The notes beneath the pieces were generated by a model, which was not told the DNA's origin, did no database searches, and saw only the letters and a program-made list of their open reading frames with translations. From Kumtagia sp963820075 (GTDB taxonomy: Bacteria; Pseudomonadota; Alphaproteobacteria; Rhizobiales; Rhizobiaceae), in assembly GCA_963820075.1 (NCBI GenBank), contig CAWFYS010000015.1, positions 25,724 through 89,723 of the forward strand: a stretch of DNA of 64,000 nt, in the 5' to 3' direction. Each line of letters begins with the position of its first letter. The first letter of the stretch is position 1. The translations under genes were made by a program, and so were the position numbers. Below are positions 33,238 through 46,265 of the stretch, in pieces.

Positions 33238-35259
33238 ATGTACCAGGCCATCGTCTTCCTTCCGCTTCTCGGCTTCCTGATCGTCGGGTTGTTCGGCAAT
33301 TCGCTCGGCGCCAAGGCGTCCGAATACATCACTTCCGGTTTCCTGGTGATCTCGGCGCTGCTGTCGTGGGTCGCCTTCTTCACGGTCGGCTTCGGCGAGG
33401 TGGAGACCTTCACCATACCCGTGCTGCGCTTCATCGATTCCGGCACGATGCAGGCCGATTGGGCGCTGAGGATCGACACGCTGACGGTGGTCATGCTGGT
33501 GGTGGTCAACACCGTGTCGGCCCTGGTTCACATCTATTCGATCGGATACATGCACCATGATCCGCATCGGCCGCGCTTCTTCGCCTATCTGTCGCTTTTC
33601 ACCTTCGCCATGCTGATGCTGGTGACGGCGGACAATCTCGTGCAGATGTTCTTCGGCTGGGAAGGCGTCGGCCTCGCCTCCTATCTGCTGATCGGCTTCT
33701 GGTACAAGAAGCCGTCGGCCAACGCCGCCGCGATCAAGGCCTTCGTTGTCAACCGCATCGGCGACTTCGGCTTCATCCTCGGCATTCTGGGCGTCTATGT
33801 GCTGTTCGGCTCCGTTGATCTCGGCACGATCTTCGCCAATGCGGCGTCCTTCATTCCGGCCGATGGCCATGGCGCGGAGGGTGCCGCGGCGGCCGGCGAG
33901 GCGGCGGCGCATGGCGAGACGGTGCTGAACTTCCTGGGCTATCACCTCGACAAGGCCGGCGCTCTGACGGTTATCTGCCTGCTGCTGTTCATGGGCGCGA
34001 TGGGCAAGTCGGCTCAGGTGCCGCTGCATACCTGGCTGCCGGACGCGATGGAGGGCCCGACCCCCGTGTCGGCGCTCATCCACGCCGCCACCATGGTGAC
34101 GGCCGGCGTGTTCATGCTGGCGCGGCTTTCGCCGCTCTTCGAACTGTCGCATACGGCGCTGCTTGTGGTGACGATCGTCGGCGCCTTTACCGCTTTCTTC
34201 GCGGCCACCGTCGGCCTCGTGCAGAACGACATCAAGCGCGTCATCGCCTATTCGACCTGCTCGCAGCTCGGCTACATGTTCGTCGCGCTCGGCCTGGGCT
34301 TCTACTCGGCGGCGATCTTCCACCTGTTCACGCATGCCTTCTTCAAGGCGCTGCTGTTCCTCGGCTCGGGCTCGGTCATCCATGCCGTTTCCGACGAGCA
34401 GGACATGCGCAAGATGGGCGGCCTCAGAACGCTGATCCCCAAGACCTACTGGATGATGGTCATCGGCACGCTGGCGCTGACCGGCGTCGGCATCCCGGCA
34501 ACGATCATCGGCACGGCCGGCTTCTTCTCCAAGGACGCCATTATCGAGGGCGCTTTCGCCGGTCACAACGGCTTTGCCGGGGTTGCGTTCGTAATGCTCG
34601 TGGTGGCGGCGGCGTTCACCAGCTTCTATTCCTGGCGGCTGATCTTCATGACCTTCCACGGCACGCCGCGCGCCACCGCCGATGTCATGCACCACGTGCA
34701 TGAATCACCCAACGTCATGCTGGTGCCGCTCTATCTGCTGGCCGTCGGCGCGCTGTTCGCCGGCCTTGTCTTCCACGACTATTTCATCGGCGACCACTAT
34801 GAAGCATTCTGGCGGACCGCGCTGTTCACGCTGCCCGGCAACCATATCCTGCACGACATCCACGAAGTGCCGTTCCTGGTGAAGCTGGCGCCGTTCCTGG
34901 CCATGATCGCCGGCTTCGGCGTTGCCTACAAATACTACATCGTCAGCCCGGAAATTCCGAAGGAGGCCGCGGCGCGCCACCGGCTTCTCTACAATTTCCT
35001 GCTCAACAAATGGTACTTCGACGAGATCTACGACGTCCTTTTCGTCAATCCGGCGAAGCGCCTCGGCTATTTCCTGTGGAAGCGCGGCGACGGCTGGCTG
35101 ATCGATGGTTTCGGTCCGGACGGCGTATCGGCACGGGTGATCGACCTCACCAACCGGGCCGTGAAGCTGCAGTCCGGATATCTCTATCACTACGCCTTCG
35201 CGATGCTGATCGGCGTCGCGGCGCTCGTTACCTGGATGATGCTCGGGAGCTCGTTCTAG
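33238..35259 (+). CDS. nuoL: NADH-quinone oxidoreductase subunit L
   Basis: 673 residues, an antiporter-like proton-pumping subunit with the long lateral helix. LFTFAMLMLVTADNLVQMFF, GWEGVGLASYLLIGFWY, and the signature HTWLPDAMEGPTPVSALIHA with ATMVTAGVF are present; IKRVIAYSTCSQLGYMFVAL follows. ATG at 33238 has GAAGG eight bases upstream. An in-frame TTG 18 bases earlier overlaps nuoK and is less likely. Confidence 0.97.
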   Translation: MYQAIVFLPLLGFLIVGLFGNSLGAKASEYITSGFLVISALLSWVAFFTVGFGEVETFTIPVLRFIDSGTMQADWALRIDTLTVVMLVVVNTVSALVHIYSIGYMHHDPHRPRFFAYLSLFTFAMLMLVTADNLVQMFFGWEGVGLASYLLIGFWYKKPSANAAAIKAFVVNRIGDFGFILGILGVYVLFGSVDLGTIFANAASFIPADGHGAEGAAAAGEAAAHGETVLNFLGYHLDKAGALTVICLLLFMGAMGKSAQVPLHTWLPDAMEGPTPVSALIHAATMVTAGVFMLARLSPLFELSHTALLVVTIVGAFTAFFAATVGLVQNDIKRVIAYSTCSQLGYMFVALGLGFYSAAIFHLFTHAFFKALLFLGSGSVIHAVSDEQDMRKMGGLRTLIPKTYWMMVIGTLALTGVGIPATIIGTAGFFSKDAIIEGAFAGHNGFAGVAFVMLVVAAAFTSFYSWRLIFMTFHGTPRATADVMHHVHESPNVMLVPLYLLAVGALFAGLVFHDYFIGDHYEAFWRTALFTLPGNHILHDIHEVPFLVKLAPFLAMIAGFGVAYKYYIVSPEIPKEAAARHRLLYNFLLNKWYFDEIYDVLFVNPAKRLGYFLWKRGDGWLIDGFGPDGVSARVIDLTNRAVKLQSGYLYHYAFAMLIGVAALVTWMMLGSSF

Positions 35260-35262
35260 ATC

Positions 35263-36765
35263 ATGACCGACTGGCCGATCCTCTCCACGGTCACGTTCCT
35301 GCCGCTGGTGGGAGCGTTACTGATCCTGCTCATCCGGGACGAGGCCGATGGCGCGCGCCGCAATATCCGCAACGTCGCGCTGCTGACCACCGTCTTCACC
35401 TTCGTCCTCTCGCTGTTCATCTGGATCGGCTTCGACAATGCCGATCCGGGATTCCAGATGGTCGAGCAGGCCGAGTGGCTGGGGGGAGGCATCACCTACA
35501 AGATGGGCGTCGACGGCATTTCGATGCTGTTCGTCATCCTGACGACCTTCCTGATGCCGCTCTGCGTCATTGCCTCCTGGAGCGTGGAGAAGCGCCTCAA
35601 GGAATACATGATCGCGTTCCTGGTGCTTGAAACGCTGATGATCGGCGTGTTCTGCGCGCTCGACCTGGTGCTGTTCTACGTGTTCTTCGAGGCGGGCCTT
35701 ATCCCGATGTTCCTCATCATCGGGGTGTGGGGCGGCAAGCGGCGCGTCTATGCGAGCTTCAAGTTCTTTCTCTATACGCTGCTCGGCTCCGTGCTGATGC
35801 TGCTCGCCATCATGGCCATGTACTGGCAGGCCGGCACGATGGATATCCCGACCCTGCTTACGCACGCTTTCCCGACCACCATGCAGCCCTGGCTGTGGCT
35901 GGCCTTCTTCGCCTCCTTCGCGGTGAAGATGCCGATGTGGCCCGTGCATACCTGGCTGCCGGACGCGCATGTCGAAGCGCCGACGGCCGGCTCGGTGATC
36001 CTGGCCGCCATTCTGTTGAAGATGGGCGGTTATGGCTTCCTGCGCTTCTCGCTGCCGATGTTCCCGATCGCGTCGGCGGATTTCGCGCCGTTCGTCTTCG
36101 TGCTGTCGATCGTGGCCATCATCTACACCTCGCTGGTGGCGCTGATGCAGGAGGATATGAAGAAGCTGATCGCCTATTCGTCGGTGGCGCATATGGGCTA
36201 CGTGACCATGGGCATTTTCGCCATGAACCAGGCGGGCATTCAGGGCGCGCTGTTCCAGATGCTGTCGCACGGCCTCGTCTCGGGCGCGCTGTTCCTGTGC
36301 GTCGGCGTGATCTACGACCGCATGCACACCCGCGAGATCGCCGCCTATGGCGGGCTGGTCAACAACATGCCGAAATACGCCGCGGCGTTCATGATCTTCA
36401 CCATGGCGAATGTCGGCCTGCCCGGCACCAGCGGCTTCATCGGCGAGTTCCTCACGCTGGTCGGCATCTTCCAGGTCAACACCTGGGTGGCGTTGTTTGC
36501 CGCCAGCGGGGTAATCCTGTCGGCCGCCTATGCGCTGTGGCTCTATCGCAAGGTGATCTTCGGCGTGCTTTCCAAGGAAAGCCTGAAGGGCATGCTCGAT
36601 CTCTCGCCCCGCGAGAAGGCGGTGCTTTATCCGCTGGCCGTGCTCACCATCTTCTTCGGCGTCTATCCGGCGCCGGTTTTCGACGCGACCGCGGCCTCGG
36701 TGCAGGCGCTGGTCAACTCCGTTTCCGTTTCACTCGACGCGGCGCAGACCGCCGCCGCGCACTGA
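35263..36765 (+). CDS. nuoM: NADH-quinone oxidoreductase subunit M
   Basis: 500 residues, the second antiporter-like subunit. YVFFEAGLIPMFLIIGVWGG carries the conserved membrane Glu, and VHTWLPDAHVEAPTAGSVIL with AAILLKMGGYG is the signature. KKLIAYSSVAHMGYVTMGIF and NVGLPGTSGFIGEFL follow. It starts three bases after nuoL and ends ten bases before nuoN. Confidence 0.97.
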   Translation: MTDWPILSTVTFLPLVGALLILLIRDEADGARRNIRNVALLTTVFTFVLSLFIWIGFDNADPGFQMVEQAEWLGGGITYKMGVDGISMLFVILTTFLMPLCVIASWSVEKRLKEYMIAFLVLETLMIGVFCALDLVLFYVFFEAGLIPMFLIIGVWGGKRRVYASFKFFLYTLLGSVLMLLAIMAMYWQAGTMDIPTLLTHAFPTTMQPWLWLAFFASFAVKMPMWPVHTWLPDAHVEAPTAGSVILAAILLKMGGYGFLRFSLPMFPIASADFAPFVFVLSIVAIIYTSLVALMQEDMKKLIAYSSVAHMGYVTMGIFAMNQAGIQGALFQMLSHGLVSGALFLCVGVIYDRMHTREIAAYGGLVNNMPKYAAAFMIFTMANVGLPGTSGFIGEFLTLVGIFQVNTWVALFAASGVILSAAYALWLYRKVIFGVLSKESLKGMLDLSPREKAVLYPLAVLTIFFGVYPAPVFDATAASVQALVNSVSVSLDAAQTAAAH

Positions 36766-36775
36766 GAGGGACCGC

Positions 36776-38213
36776 ATGACCCCCGAACTTAGCCACAGCC
36801 TTTCGCTCGCCGGACCCGAGCTGATCCTCGCGCTCGGCGCGATGGCGCTGCTCATGGTCGGCGCCTATTCGGGCGAAAAGGCCAACCGGATGGTGACCGG
36901 TCTGGCGGTCGCGCTTCTGGTTGCCGCCGCCGCCTGGATTCTGCTTTTCACCGGCGACGGAACGGCCTTCGGCGGAGCCTTCGTGAGCGATGCCTTCGGG
37001 CGCTTCATGAAGATCCTGACGCTGATCGGCTCGGCCGTGACGCTGGTGATGTCGATCGGCTTCGCCAAGGCGGAGAAGTTCGACAAGTTCGAATACCCCG
37101 TCCTGATCCTGCTTTCGACGCTCGGCATGCTGCTGATGATCGCCGCCAACGACATGCTCTCGCTCTATCTCGGCCTGGAATTGCAGTCGCTGGCGCTCTA
37201 TGTCGTGGCCGCGATCAATCGCGACAGCGCGCGCTCGACCGAGGCGGGGTTGAAATATTTCGTTCTGGGCGCGCTGTCGTCGGGCATGCTGCTCTACGGC
37301 ATCAGCCTCGTTTACGGCTATACCGGCAATACCGGCTTCGAGGAAATCGCGGCCGCACTCGGCGAGGGCGAGCGCCAGCTGGGCCTGGTGTTCGGACTGG
37401 TCTTCGTGCTTGCCGGCCTTGCCTTCAAGATCTCCGCCGTGCCGTTCCACATGTGGACACCGGACGTCTACGAGGGCGCGCCGACCCCCGTCACCGCCTT
37501 CTTCGCGGCCGCGCCGAAAATGGCGGCGATGGCGCTGCTGCTGCGCGTCACCATGGGCGCCTTCGTGCCGATCGCGCCCGACTGGCAGCAGATCGTCGTC
37601 TTCATTTCCATTGCCTCGATGGTTCTCGGCTCCATCGCGGCGATCGGCCAGACGAACATCAAGCGGCTGATGGCCTATTCGTCCATCGGGCATATGGGCT
37701 TCGCCCTGGTCGGACTCGCCGCCAACAGCGAGGCCGGCGCGCGCGGCGTTGTGATCTACATGCTCATCTACCTGGTAATGACGCTCGGCACCTTCGCCTT
37801 CATTCTCGCCATGCGGCGCAAGGACGGCAATGTCGAGCAGATCGGCGACCTTGCGGGGTTGTCGGCGACCAATCCCGGCATGGCTACGGTCATGACTATC
37901 CTGATGTTCTCGCTGGCCGGAATACCGCCGCTCGCCGGCTTCTGGGCGAAATGGTATGTCTTTCTTGCCGCCATCAATGCGGAACTCTACACGCTGGCCG
38001 TCATCGGCGTGCTCGCCTCGGTCGTGGGCGCCTACTATTATCTGCGGATCATCAAACTCATGTGGTTCGACGAACCGGTCGGCGGTTTCGTGCCGATGGC
38101 CGGGCGAGCTTCGGCTGGTCTTGGGCGTGTCCGGCGCCTTCGTGCTCTTCTACGTGCTGATCGGCGCGCCAATCGGCAACATGGCCGAAGCCGCCGCGAA
38201 GTCGCTCTTCTGA
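36776..38213 (+). CDS. nuoN: NADH-quinone oxidoreductase subunit N (frameshifted near the C-terminus)
   Basis: 479 residues when corrected. It is the third antiporter-like subunit: YLGLELQSLALYVVAAINRD with its membrane Glu, VPFHMWTPDVYEGAPTPVTA and IGHMGFALVGLAANSEAGAR match. At about 38098-38104, after GGFVPM, one extra G shifts the frame into an Arg-rich tail that stops at 38251 and overlaps birA. In the other frame the proper last helix, VLGVSGAFVLFYVLIGAPIG, ends at 38213, four bases before birA. The corrected length is 3n+1. Loss of the last helix would probably harm the complex, so a sequence error is likely. Confidence 0.93.
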
Positions 38214-38216
38214 CGA

Positions 38217-39044
38217 ATGGCGTTTCGACTCGCTCCGACCGCCATCGCTGAAGGCTATCGGCTGGACGCGCACGAATCGGCAGGCTCCACCAACGCGCTG
38301 GCGATCGAACATGGGCGCGCCGGCGATCCCGGCAAGCTCTGGGTGGTGGCTGGCCATCAGGAAAGCGGTCGGGGACGGCGCGGCCGCGCCTGGGAAACGC
38401 CGCGGGGCAATCTCGCCGCCACGCTTCTGCTGGTTTCTGAAGGCGATCTGCGCCTGGCCGCCACGCTCGGCTTTGTCGCCGGCCTCGCCTTGGCGGAGGC
38501 ACTCGACGCGGTAGCGCCGGGGCTCAATGTGGCGATGGCGCCCGATGGAGGCGACGGGCCGCATGGCGCACGGTTCGAACTGAAATGGCCGAATGACGTC
38601 CTGGCGAACGGTGCCAAGCTGGCGGGCATCCTGCTCGAATCGACAATGCTGTCGGGGGACCGCGCGGCGATCGCTGTCGGAATCGGCGTCAATGTCGCGG
38701 CATTCCCGCAGGACGTGCCCTATCCGGCGACGTCGCTTCGCTCCCTGGGGGCGGCATGCGAAGCGCCGGCGCTGTTCATGGCTCTTTCGGACGCCTGGTG
38801 CGGCACCATGCGCGAGTGGGGCGATGGCGGAGGGCTTCCCCTGATACGCCGGCGCTGGCTTGCAAGGGCGGCGGGACTGGGCAGCGAAGTTGCGGTGCGG
38901 TTCGAAGGCAGGATCGTGCGCGGTGTGTTCGAGACCATCGACGAGGACTGTCGCTTCGTCATTCGCGAGGCCGGCGGCGGCCGCATCGCAATCGCGGCAG
39001 GGGATGTGCATTTCGGCGCGGTCGCATCGGCCAGCGCCTCGTGA
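38217..39044 (+). CDS. birA: Biotin--[acetyl-CoA-carboxylase] ligase
   Basis: 275 residues. It activates biotin to biotinyl-AMP and attaches it to biotin-carboxyl carrier proteins. ESAGSTNALAIEHGR near residue 20, the adenylate-binding loop HQESGRGRRGRAWETPRGNL near 48, LKWPNDVLANGAKLAGILLE near 122 and AVGIGVNVAAFP are typical. There is no N-terminal helix-turn-helix domain, so unlike E. coli BirA it should not be a repressor. The C-terminal small domain (VRFEGRIVRGVFETIDEDCR) is present. It follows nuoN by three bases, so it may be read from the nuo transcript. Confidence 0.94.
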   Translation: MAFRLAPTAIAEGYRLDAHESAGSTNALAIEHGRAGDPGKLWVVAGHQESGRGRRGRAWETPRGNLAATLLLVSEGDLRLAATLGFVAGLALAEALDAVAPGLNVAMAPDGGDGPHGARFELKWPNDVLANGAKLAGILLESTMLSGDRAAIAVGIGVNVAAFPQDVPYPATSLRSLGAACEAPALFMALSDAWCGTMREWGDGGGLPLIRRRWLARAAGLGSEVAVRFEGRIVRGVFETIDEDCRFVIREAGGGRIAIAAGDVHFGAVASASAS

Positions 39045-39149
39045 GAGGATAATTTTCGTCCAAGCCATTCGTTTGCCGCTTGGGACGTTAGGCTGTTGTT
39101 TGGCGTCGGTACGGTCAGCGCCCTCGCCGCGTGAAGGAAGAAAATCGAA

Positions 39150-40820
39150 ATGGCAAACTATTCCGGTCCGGAACTCGTGTTTGCGCCGCTTGGCGGCGTC
39201 GGCGAGATCGGCATGAACTTCGCGCTTTACGGCTTCGGCCGCCCCGACGCGCGCGAATGGCTGGTGGTCGATGTCGGTGTCACGTTCCCGGACCTCTCCC
39301 TGCCCGGCGTCGACCTCGTTCTGCCGGACATCCGCTTCATCGCGGAACAGGCCGACCGGCTGCGCGGCATCGTGATTACCCACGCGCATGAGGACCACTA
39401 CGGGGCGCTGCGTGACCTGTGGCCGAGGCTGAAGGCGCCGGTCTGGATGACGCCGTTCACCGCCGGCCTGCTCGAAGCCAAGCGCCAGCACGAGGGCAAC
39501 GGTCCGAAAATGCCGATCACCATTTTCCGGGCAGGGGAGCGCTTCACCGTCGGGCCGTTCGGCATAGAGGCGGTAGCCGTCACGCATTCGATCCCCGAAC
39601 CTGTGTCGCTCGCCATCACCACGCCGCTCGGCACGGTGATCCACACCGCCGACTGGAAGATCGACCCGGCGCCGGAAATCGGCCCGCTTACCAATGAGGC
39701 GCGCTTCCGCGAACTGGGCAATGCGGGCGTGCTCGCGCTGGTCTGCGATTCCACCAACGCGCTGCGCGACGGCGAATCGCCTTCCGAACAGGCGGTTGGA
39801 CAGGGGCTGCGCGGCGTTATCGAGAAGGCGCCCGGCCGGGTTGCCGTCACCACCTTTTCGTCCAATGTCGGCCGCGTCCGCTCCATCGCGGAAGCGGCGC
39901 GGGACGCCGGCCGGCAGTGTCTTCTGCTCGGCCGCTCGCTCAAGCGCGTGGTCAGCGTGGCGAGCGAACTCGGCTATATGGACGGCCTCCCTGAATTCAT
40001 CGACGAGGAGGATTACGGCTTCATCCCGCGCGAGAACCTGGTGGTGATCTGCACCGGCAGCCAGGGCGAGGGCCGCGCCGCGCTGGCAAAGCTGGCGCGT
40101 GACGAGATGAAGACGGTTGCCCTGTCGCCCGGCGACATCGTCGTGTTTTCGTCGCGTACCATTCCCGGCAACGAGAAGCCGATCCTGGAGATCAAGAACC
40201 TGCTGATCGACCAGGGCGTGAAAATCATCGGGGACGGCGACGCGCTCGTTCACGTCTCCGGCCATCCGCGCCGCAACGAGCTTCGGCGCATGTATGAATG
40301 GACGCGGCCGAGAATCGGCATACCCGTGCATGGCGAGGCGGCGCATCTGGTGGCGCAAGGCTCGCTGATGGCCGAGGCTGGCATTGCCGAAGTGGTGCAG
40401 GTGCGCGACGGCGACATGGTGCGGCTGGCGCCTGGACCGGCTGAGATCATCGACCAAATCCCCTTTGGCCGCTCCTTCAAGGACGGCAAGCTCATCGGCG
40501 ACGACGAGGCGATGGGCATCCGCGATCGGCGGAAGCTCTCCTTCGCCGGTCACGTCGTCGTCAATGTGGTGCTCGACCAGAAGTACGAGCTCTCCGGCGC
40601 TCCCGATATTGTCTCGATCGGTGTCGCGAAAGTCGATGCGGACGGCGAGGAACTCGAGGAACTGATGCTGGACGCGGCCGTAGGCGCGGTGGATTCCATC
40701 CCGCGCGCCCGGCGAAAGGACCTCGACCTCGTGCAGGAGGCGGTGCGGCGCGCGGTGCGGGCGGCGGCCAATGAAGCGTGGGGCAAGAAGCCGCTGGTGA
40801 CCGTGTTCGTGACGCGGTGA
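39150..40820 (+). CDS. rnj: Ribonuclease J
   Basis: 556 residues, the usual size. RNase J is a metallo-beta-lactamase/beta-CASP nuclease with endo- and 5'-exonuclease activity in mRNA turnover and rRNA maturation. The metal-binding motif ITHAHEDHYGALRDLWP is near residue 77, HTADWKIDP near 167, CDSTNALRDGESPSEQAVG near 197, and the beta-CASP motifs HVSGHPRRNELRRMYEWTRP and PVHGEAAHL near 370-395. A helical C-terminal domain ends it. GAAGGAAG lies just upstream of the start. Confidence 0.95.
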   Translation: MANYSGPELVFAPLGGVGEIGMNFALYGFGRPDAREWLVVDVGVTFPDLSLPGVDLVLPDIRFIAEQADRLRGIVITHAHEDHYGALRDLWPRLKAPVWMTPFTAGLLEAKRQHEGNGPKMPITIFRAGERFTVGPFGIEAVAVTHSIPEPVSLAITTPLGTVIHTADWKIDPAPEIGPLTNEARFRELGNAGVLALVCDSTNALRDGESPSEQAVGQGLRGVIEKAPGRVAVTTFSSNVGRVRSIAEAARDAGRQCLLLGRSLKRVVSVASELGYMDGLPEFIDEEDYGFIPRENLVVICTGSQGEGRAALAKLARDEMKTVALSPGDIVVFSSRTIPGNEKPILEIKNLLIDQGVKIIGDGDALVHVSGHPRRNELRRMYEWTRPRIGIPVHGEAAHLVAQGSLMAEAGIAEVVQVRDGDMVRLAPGPAEIIDQIPFGRSFKDGKLIGDDEAMGIRDRRKLSFAGHVVVNVVLDQKYELSGAPDIVSIGVAKVDADGEELEELMLDAAVGAVDSIPRARRKDLDLVQEAVRRAVRAAANEAWGKKPLVTVFVTR

Positions 40821-40829
40821 AATCGTACT

Positions 40830-41387
40830 TCAGTACGCGGTCGGCGACTGCGCGAATATGACGCCCAACGCAAGCATGCAGTAGAGAAGTATGGCGAGCT
40901 TCTGCGTCCGGCGGTGTGGCGTGAGCGCGCCGGCCGCGCTGACGATGCACGTCGCCCAGATCATGAGCGAGGCCATCGCGAGCGGTGAAACGGCCCAGAA
41001 CCACCAATTGACCAGAATGGCGAATGCATGAAAGGCCGCAAGGACCAGAAGCGACCATCGGCCGTCATGTTCGAAGGCCTGTCGGGGATCGGCTATTCCG
41101 GTATCGGTCGGAACAATGAGCGCGGCTGCCAGAAACAGAAGCATGGCAAGCCCGACCAGTAGCGTGAAGTCGGCCAGCGACCACTGGCCGCGGCCTGACA
41201 GTTCGGCCAATGCCCACCAGAATTGCAGTATCTCGCCGAGAATGATGGCGGCCACGAGAAGCGGAAGCCAGTCGGTCACCACGCGCCGGCGGGATTTGAA
41301 GGCGATCACATAGCCCGACAGGATTCGGGCTATGCCCAAACCGAGAATTGTCGACAGAACGACGGCAACCCAATGAAATATGTCCAT
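40830..41387 (-). CDS. Conserved membrane protein of unknown function
   Basis: 185 residues from ATG at 41387 (MDIFHWVAVVLSTILGLGIA). About five hydrophobic helices span the protein (roughly residues 4-24, 38-60, 72-92, 115-137, 158-178), with a short acidic loop DTGIADPRQAFEHDGR in the middle. No family is firmly recognised. It lies on the opposite strand between rnj, with which it converges after nine bases, and a mosaic repeat. Confidence 0.7.
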   Translation of the reverse strand: MDIFHWVAVVLSTILGLGIARILSGYVIAFKSRRRVVTDWLPLLVAAIILGEILQFWWALAELSGRGQWSLADFTLLVGLAMLLFLAAALIVPTDTGIADPRQAFEHDGRWSLLVLAAFHAFAILVNWWFWAVSPLAMASLMIWATCIVSAAGALTPHRRTQKLAILLYCMLALGVIFAQSPTAY

Positions 41388-41398
41388 CGAATTCCTAA

Positions 41399-41563
41399 GC
41401 AGGTTTCGCAAAATTGGCCCACGGTTTTCCGACAGAAACCGCGAAAAGGCAAAAGGCTAGAGCAAGTTGCGCTAGGATCGGCAACATGATTCCGCGTCCT
41501 GTTGCGCATTGCGTTGCCGAAACCGGTTCCGCTTTGCGGCGCGATGCTCTAAGCGGTTCGGAA
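41399..41563. repeat. Mosaic intergenic repeat upstream of mce
   Basis: This stretch combines blocks seen singly elsewhere: ACGGTTTTCCGACAGAAACC (also in 17102-17202 and 60923-61022), TAGAGCAAGTTGCG (also both arms of 48273-48502) and GCGGCGCGATGCTCTAA (related to 54668-54681). An internal inverted repeat GGCAAC/GTTGCC flanks the middle. It fills the space between the divergent membrane-protein gene and mce, and presumably contains their promoters, none of which I can place. Confidence 0.65.
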
Positions 41564-41592
41564 AGCCCCAGCCGTCAATTCCGGAGCCACCA

Positions 41593-41997
41593 ATGCTCGG
41601 CCGCTTGAACCACGTCGCCATTGCCGTTCCGGATTTGCCGGCGGCGGTGAGCATTTACCGCGATACGCTGGGCGCCAGCGTCAGCGATCCGCAGGCGCTG
41701 CCGGAGCATGGCGTGACGGTGGTCTTCATCGACACGGGCAACACCAAGATCGAGTTGCTGGAGCCGCTGGGCGAGGCTTCGCCGATCGCGGCCTTCCTGG
41801 CCAGGAACCCTTCCGGCGGCATGCACCATGTCTGCTACGAGGTTGACGACATCCTCGCCGCCCGCGACCGGCTGAAGGAAGCGGGCGCGCGCGTGCTCGG
41901 CGACGGCGACCCCAGGACCGGCGCGCATGGCAAGCCGGTGCTTTTCCTGCATCCCAAGGATTTCTGCGGGACATTGGTGGAACTGGAGCAGGCGTGA
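41593..41997 (+). CDS. mce: Methylmalonyl-CoA epimerase
   Basis: 134 residues, a vicinal-oxygen-chelate protein. It interconverts (S)- and (R)-methylmalonyl-CoA ahead of the B12-dependent mutase in propionyl-CoA use. LNHVAIAVPDLPAAVSIYRD gives the first metal His, GGMHHVCYEVDDILAARDRL the second, and FLHPKDFCGTLVELEQA the C-terminal Glu ligand. The open frame begins earlier, but ATG at 41593 is the family start. Confidence 0.92.
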   Translation: MLGRLNHVAIAVPDLPAAVSIYRDTLGASVSDPQALPEHGVTVVFIDTGNTKIELLEPLGEASPIAAFLARNPSGGMHHVCYEVDDILAARDRLKEAGARVLGDGDPRTGAHGKPVLFLHPKDFCGTLVELEQA

Positions 41998-42007
41998 GAG
42001 CCGTTCG

Positions 42008-42277
42008 ATGAACTACGTGCTGGCGGCGGCGATTTTCGCGATCATATGGTGGGTGGTTCTGTTCGCCGTCCTGCCCTTCGGCGTGAAGACGCAGGATGAC
42101 GACGGCGAGACGGTGCTGGGCACCGTCTCCAGCGCTCCCATGGGGCCGCACATGCTGCGCGCCGTGATCTGGACGACGATCGTTTCGCTGCTGATTTTCG
42201 GATTTCTGGTGCTGCTGACGCAGTATTTCGGCCTGGGCATCGACGACATACCGGACGTGATACCCGACTACGAATAG
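42008..42277 (+). CDS. DUF1467 family membrane protein
   Basis: 89 residues with two transmembrane helices (about 2-23, NYVLAAAIFAIIWWVVLFAV; and 54-76, VIWTTIVSLLIFGFLVLLTQ). The LPFGVKTQDD segment after helix 1 is characteristic of DUF1467, a small alphaproteobacterial family of unknown function that commonly follows mce, as here (ten bases). Confidence 0.85.
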   Translation: MNYVLAAAIFAIIWWVVLFAVLPFGVKTQDDDGETVLGTVSSAPMGPHMLRAVIWTTIVSLLIFGFLVLLTQYFGLGIDDIPDVIPDYE

Positions 42278-42405
42278 CCCCTTGCCCGACGGCGCGACGA
42301 TCGTGGCGTTCGGCCTGTGGTCAACGCGCATTGCGGCTGGCTTCAGCCTGTCTGTTCGGCAACAATGAATGGATGCCGCCTGAGTCCACCAGCGCCAGAG
42401 ACACC

Positions 42406-46005
<3,600 letters not shown>

Positions 46006-46043
46006 TTCAATCGCCAATCAGCGGAGCCGCCGAAGCGGCCAAC

Positions 46044-46160
46044 TTAAGCTCGTTGCCGTAGTTGCTTGAACCATAGCCCCCAGGCGGATTTGCGTTTCAT
46101 CTCGACCACGCGAGCGGCGATTTCGATGAGACGCAATCGCAGCCTGTCGAATTGCGCGCC
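46044..46160 (-). pseudogene. Transposase remnant (IS1380-like C-terminus)
   Basis: On the minus strand the stretch reads QFDRLRLRLIEIAARVVEMK followed by an unrelated tail and TAA at 46046-46044. The first part resembles the C-terminal block of IS1380-family transposases, where RLRLIKIAARVVE is followed by a basic strand and SCP-like ending. Nothing upstream in this frame continues the match and no ends or target duplication were found, so it is a relic at most. It marks the border of the accessory pocket. Confidence 0.35.
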
Positions 46161-46265
46161 GCCGTGAGCGCTTCGGCATCACGGCGGGCAAGCCCCGCTC
46201 GGCCTTGGCCGGTCGCGGGATCGCCCTGACGACCGGCCATCGCCGTCCGAGCCACTATCCTGAAC

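Noticed and set aside
32881..34701. 606-codon minus-strand frame opposite nuoK-nuoL
   Set aside because: His/Asp/Arg-rich shadow of two membrane proteins; no ribosome site or family match.
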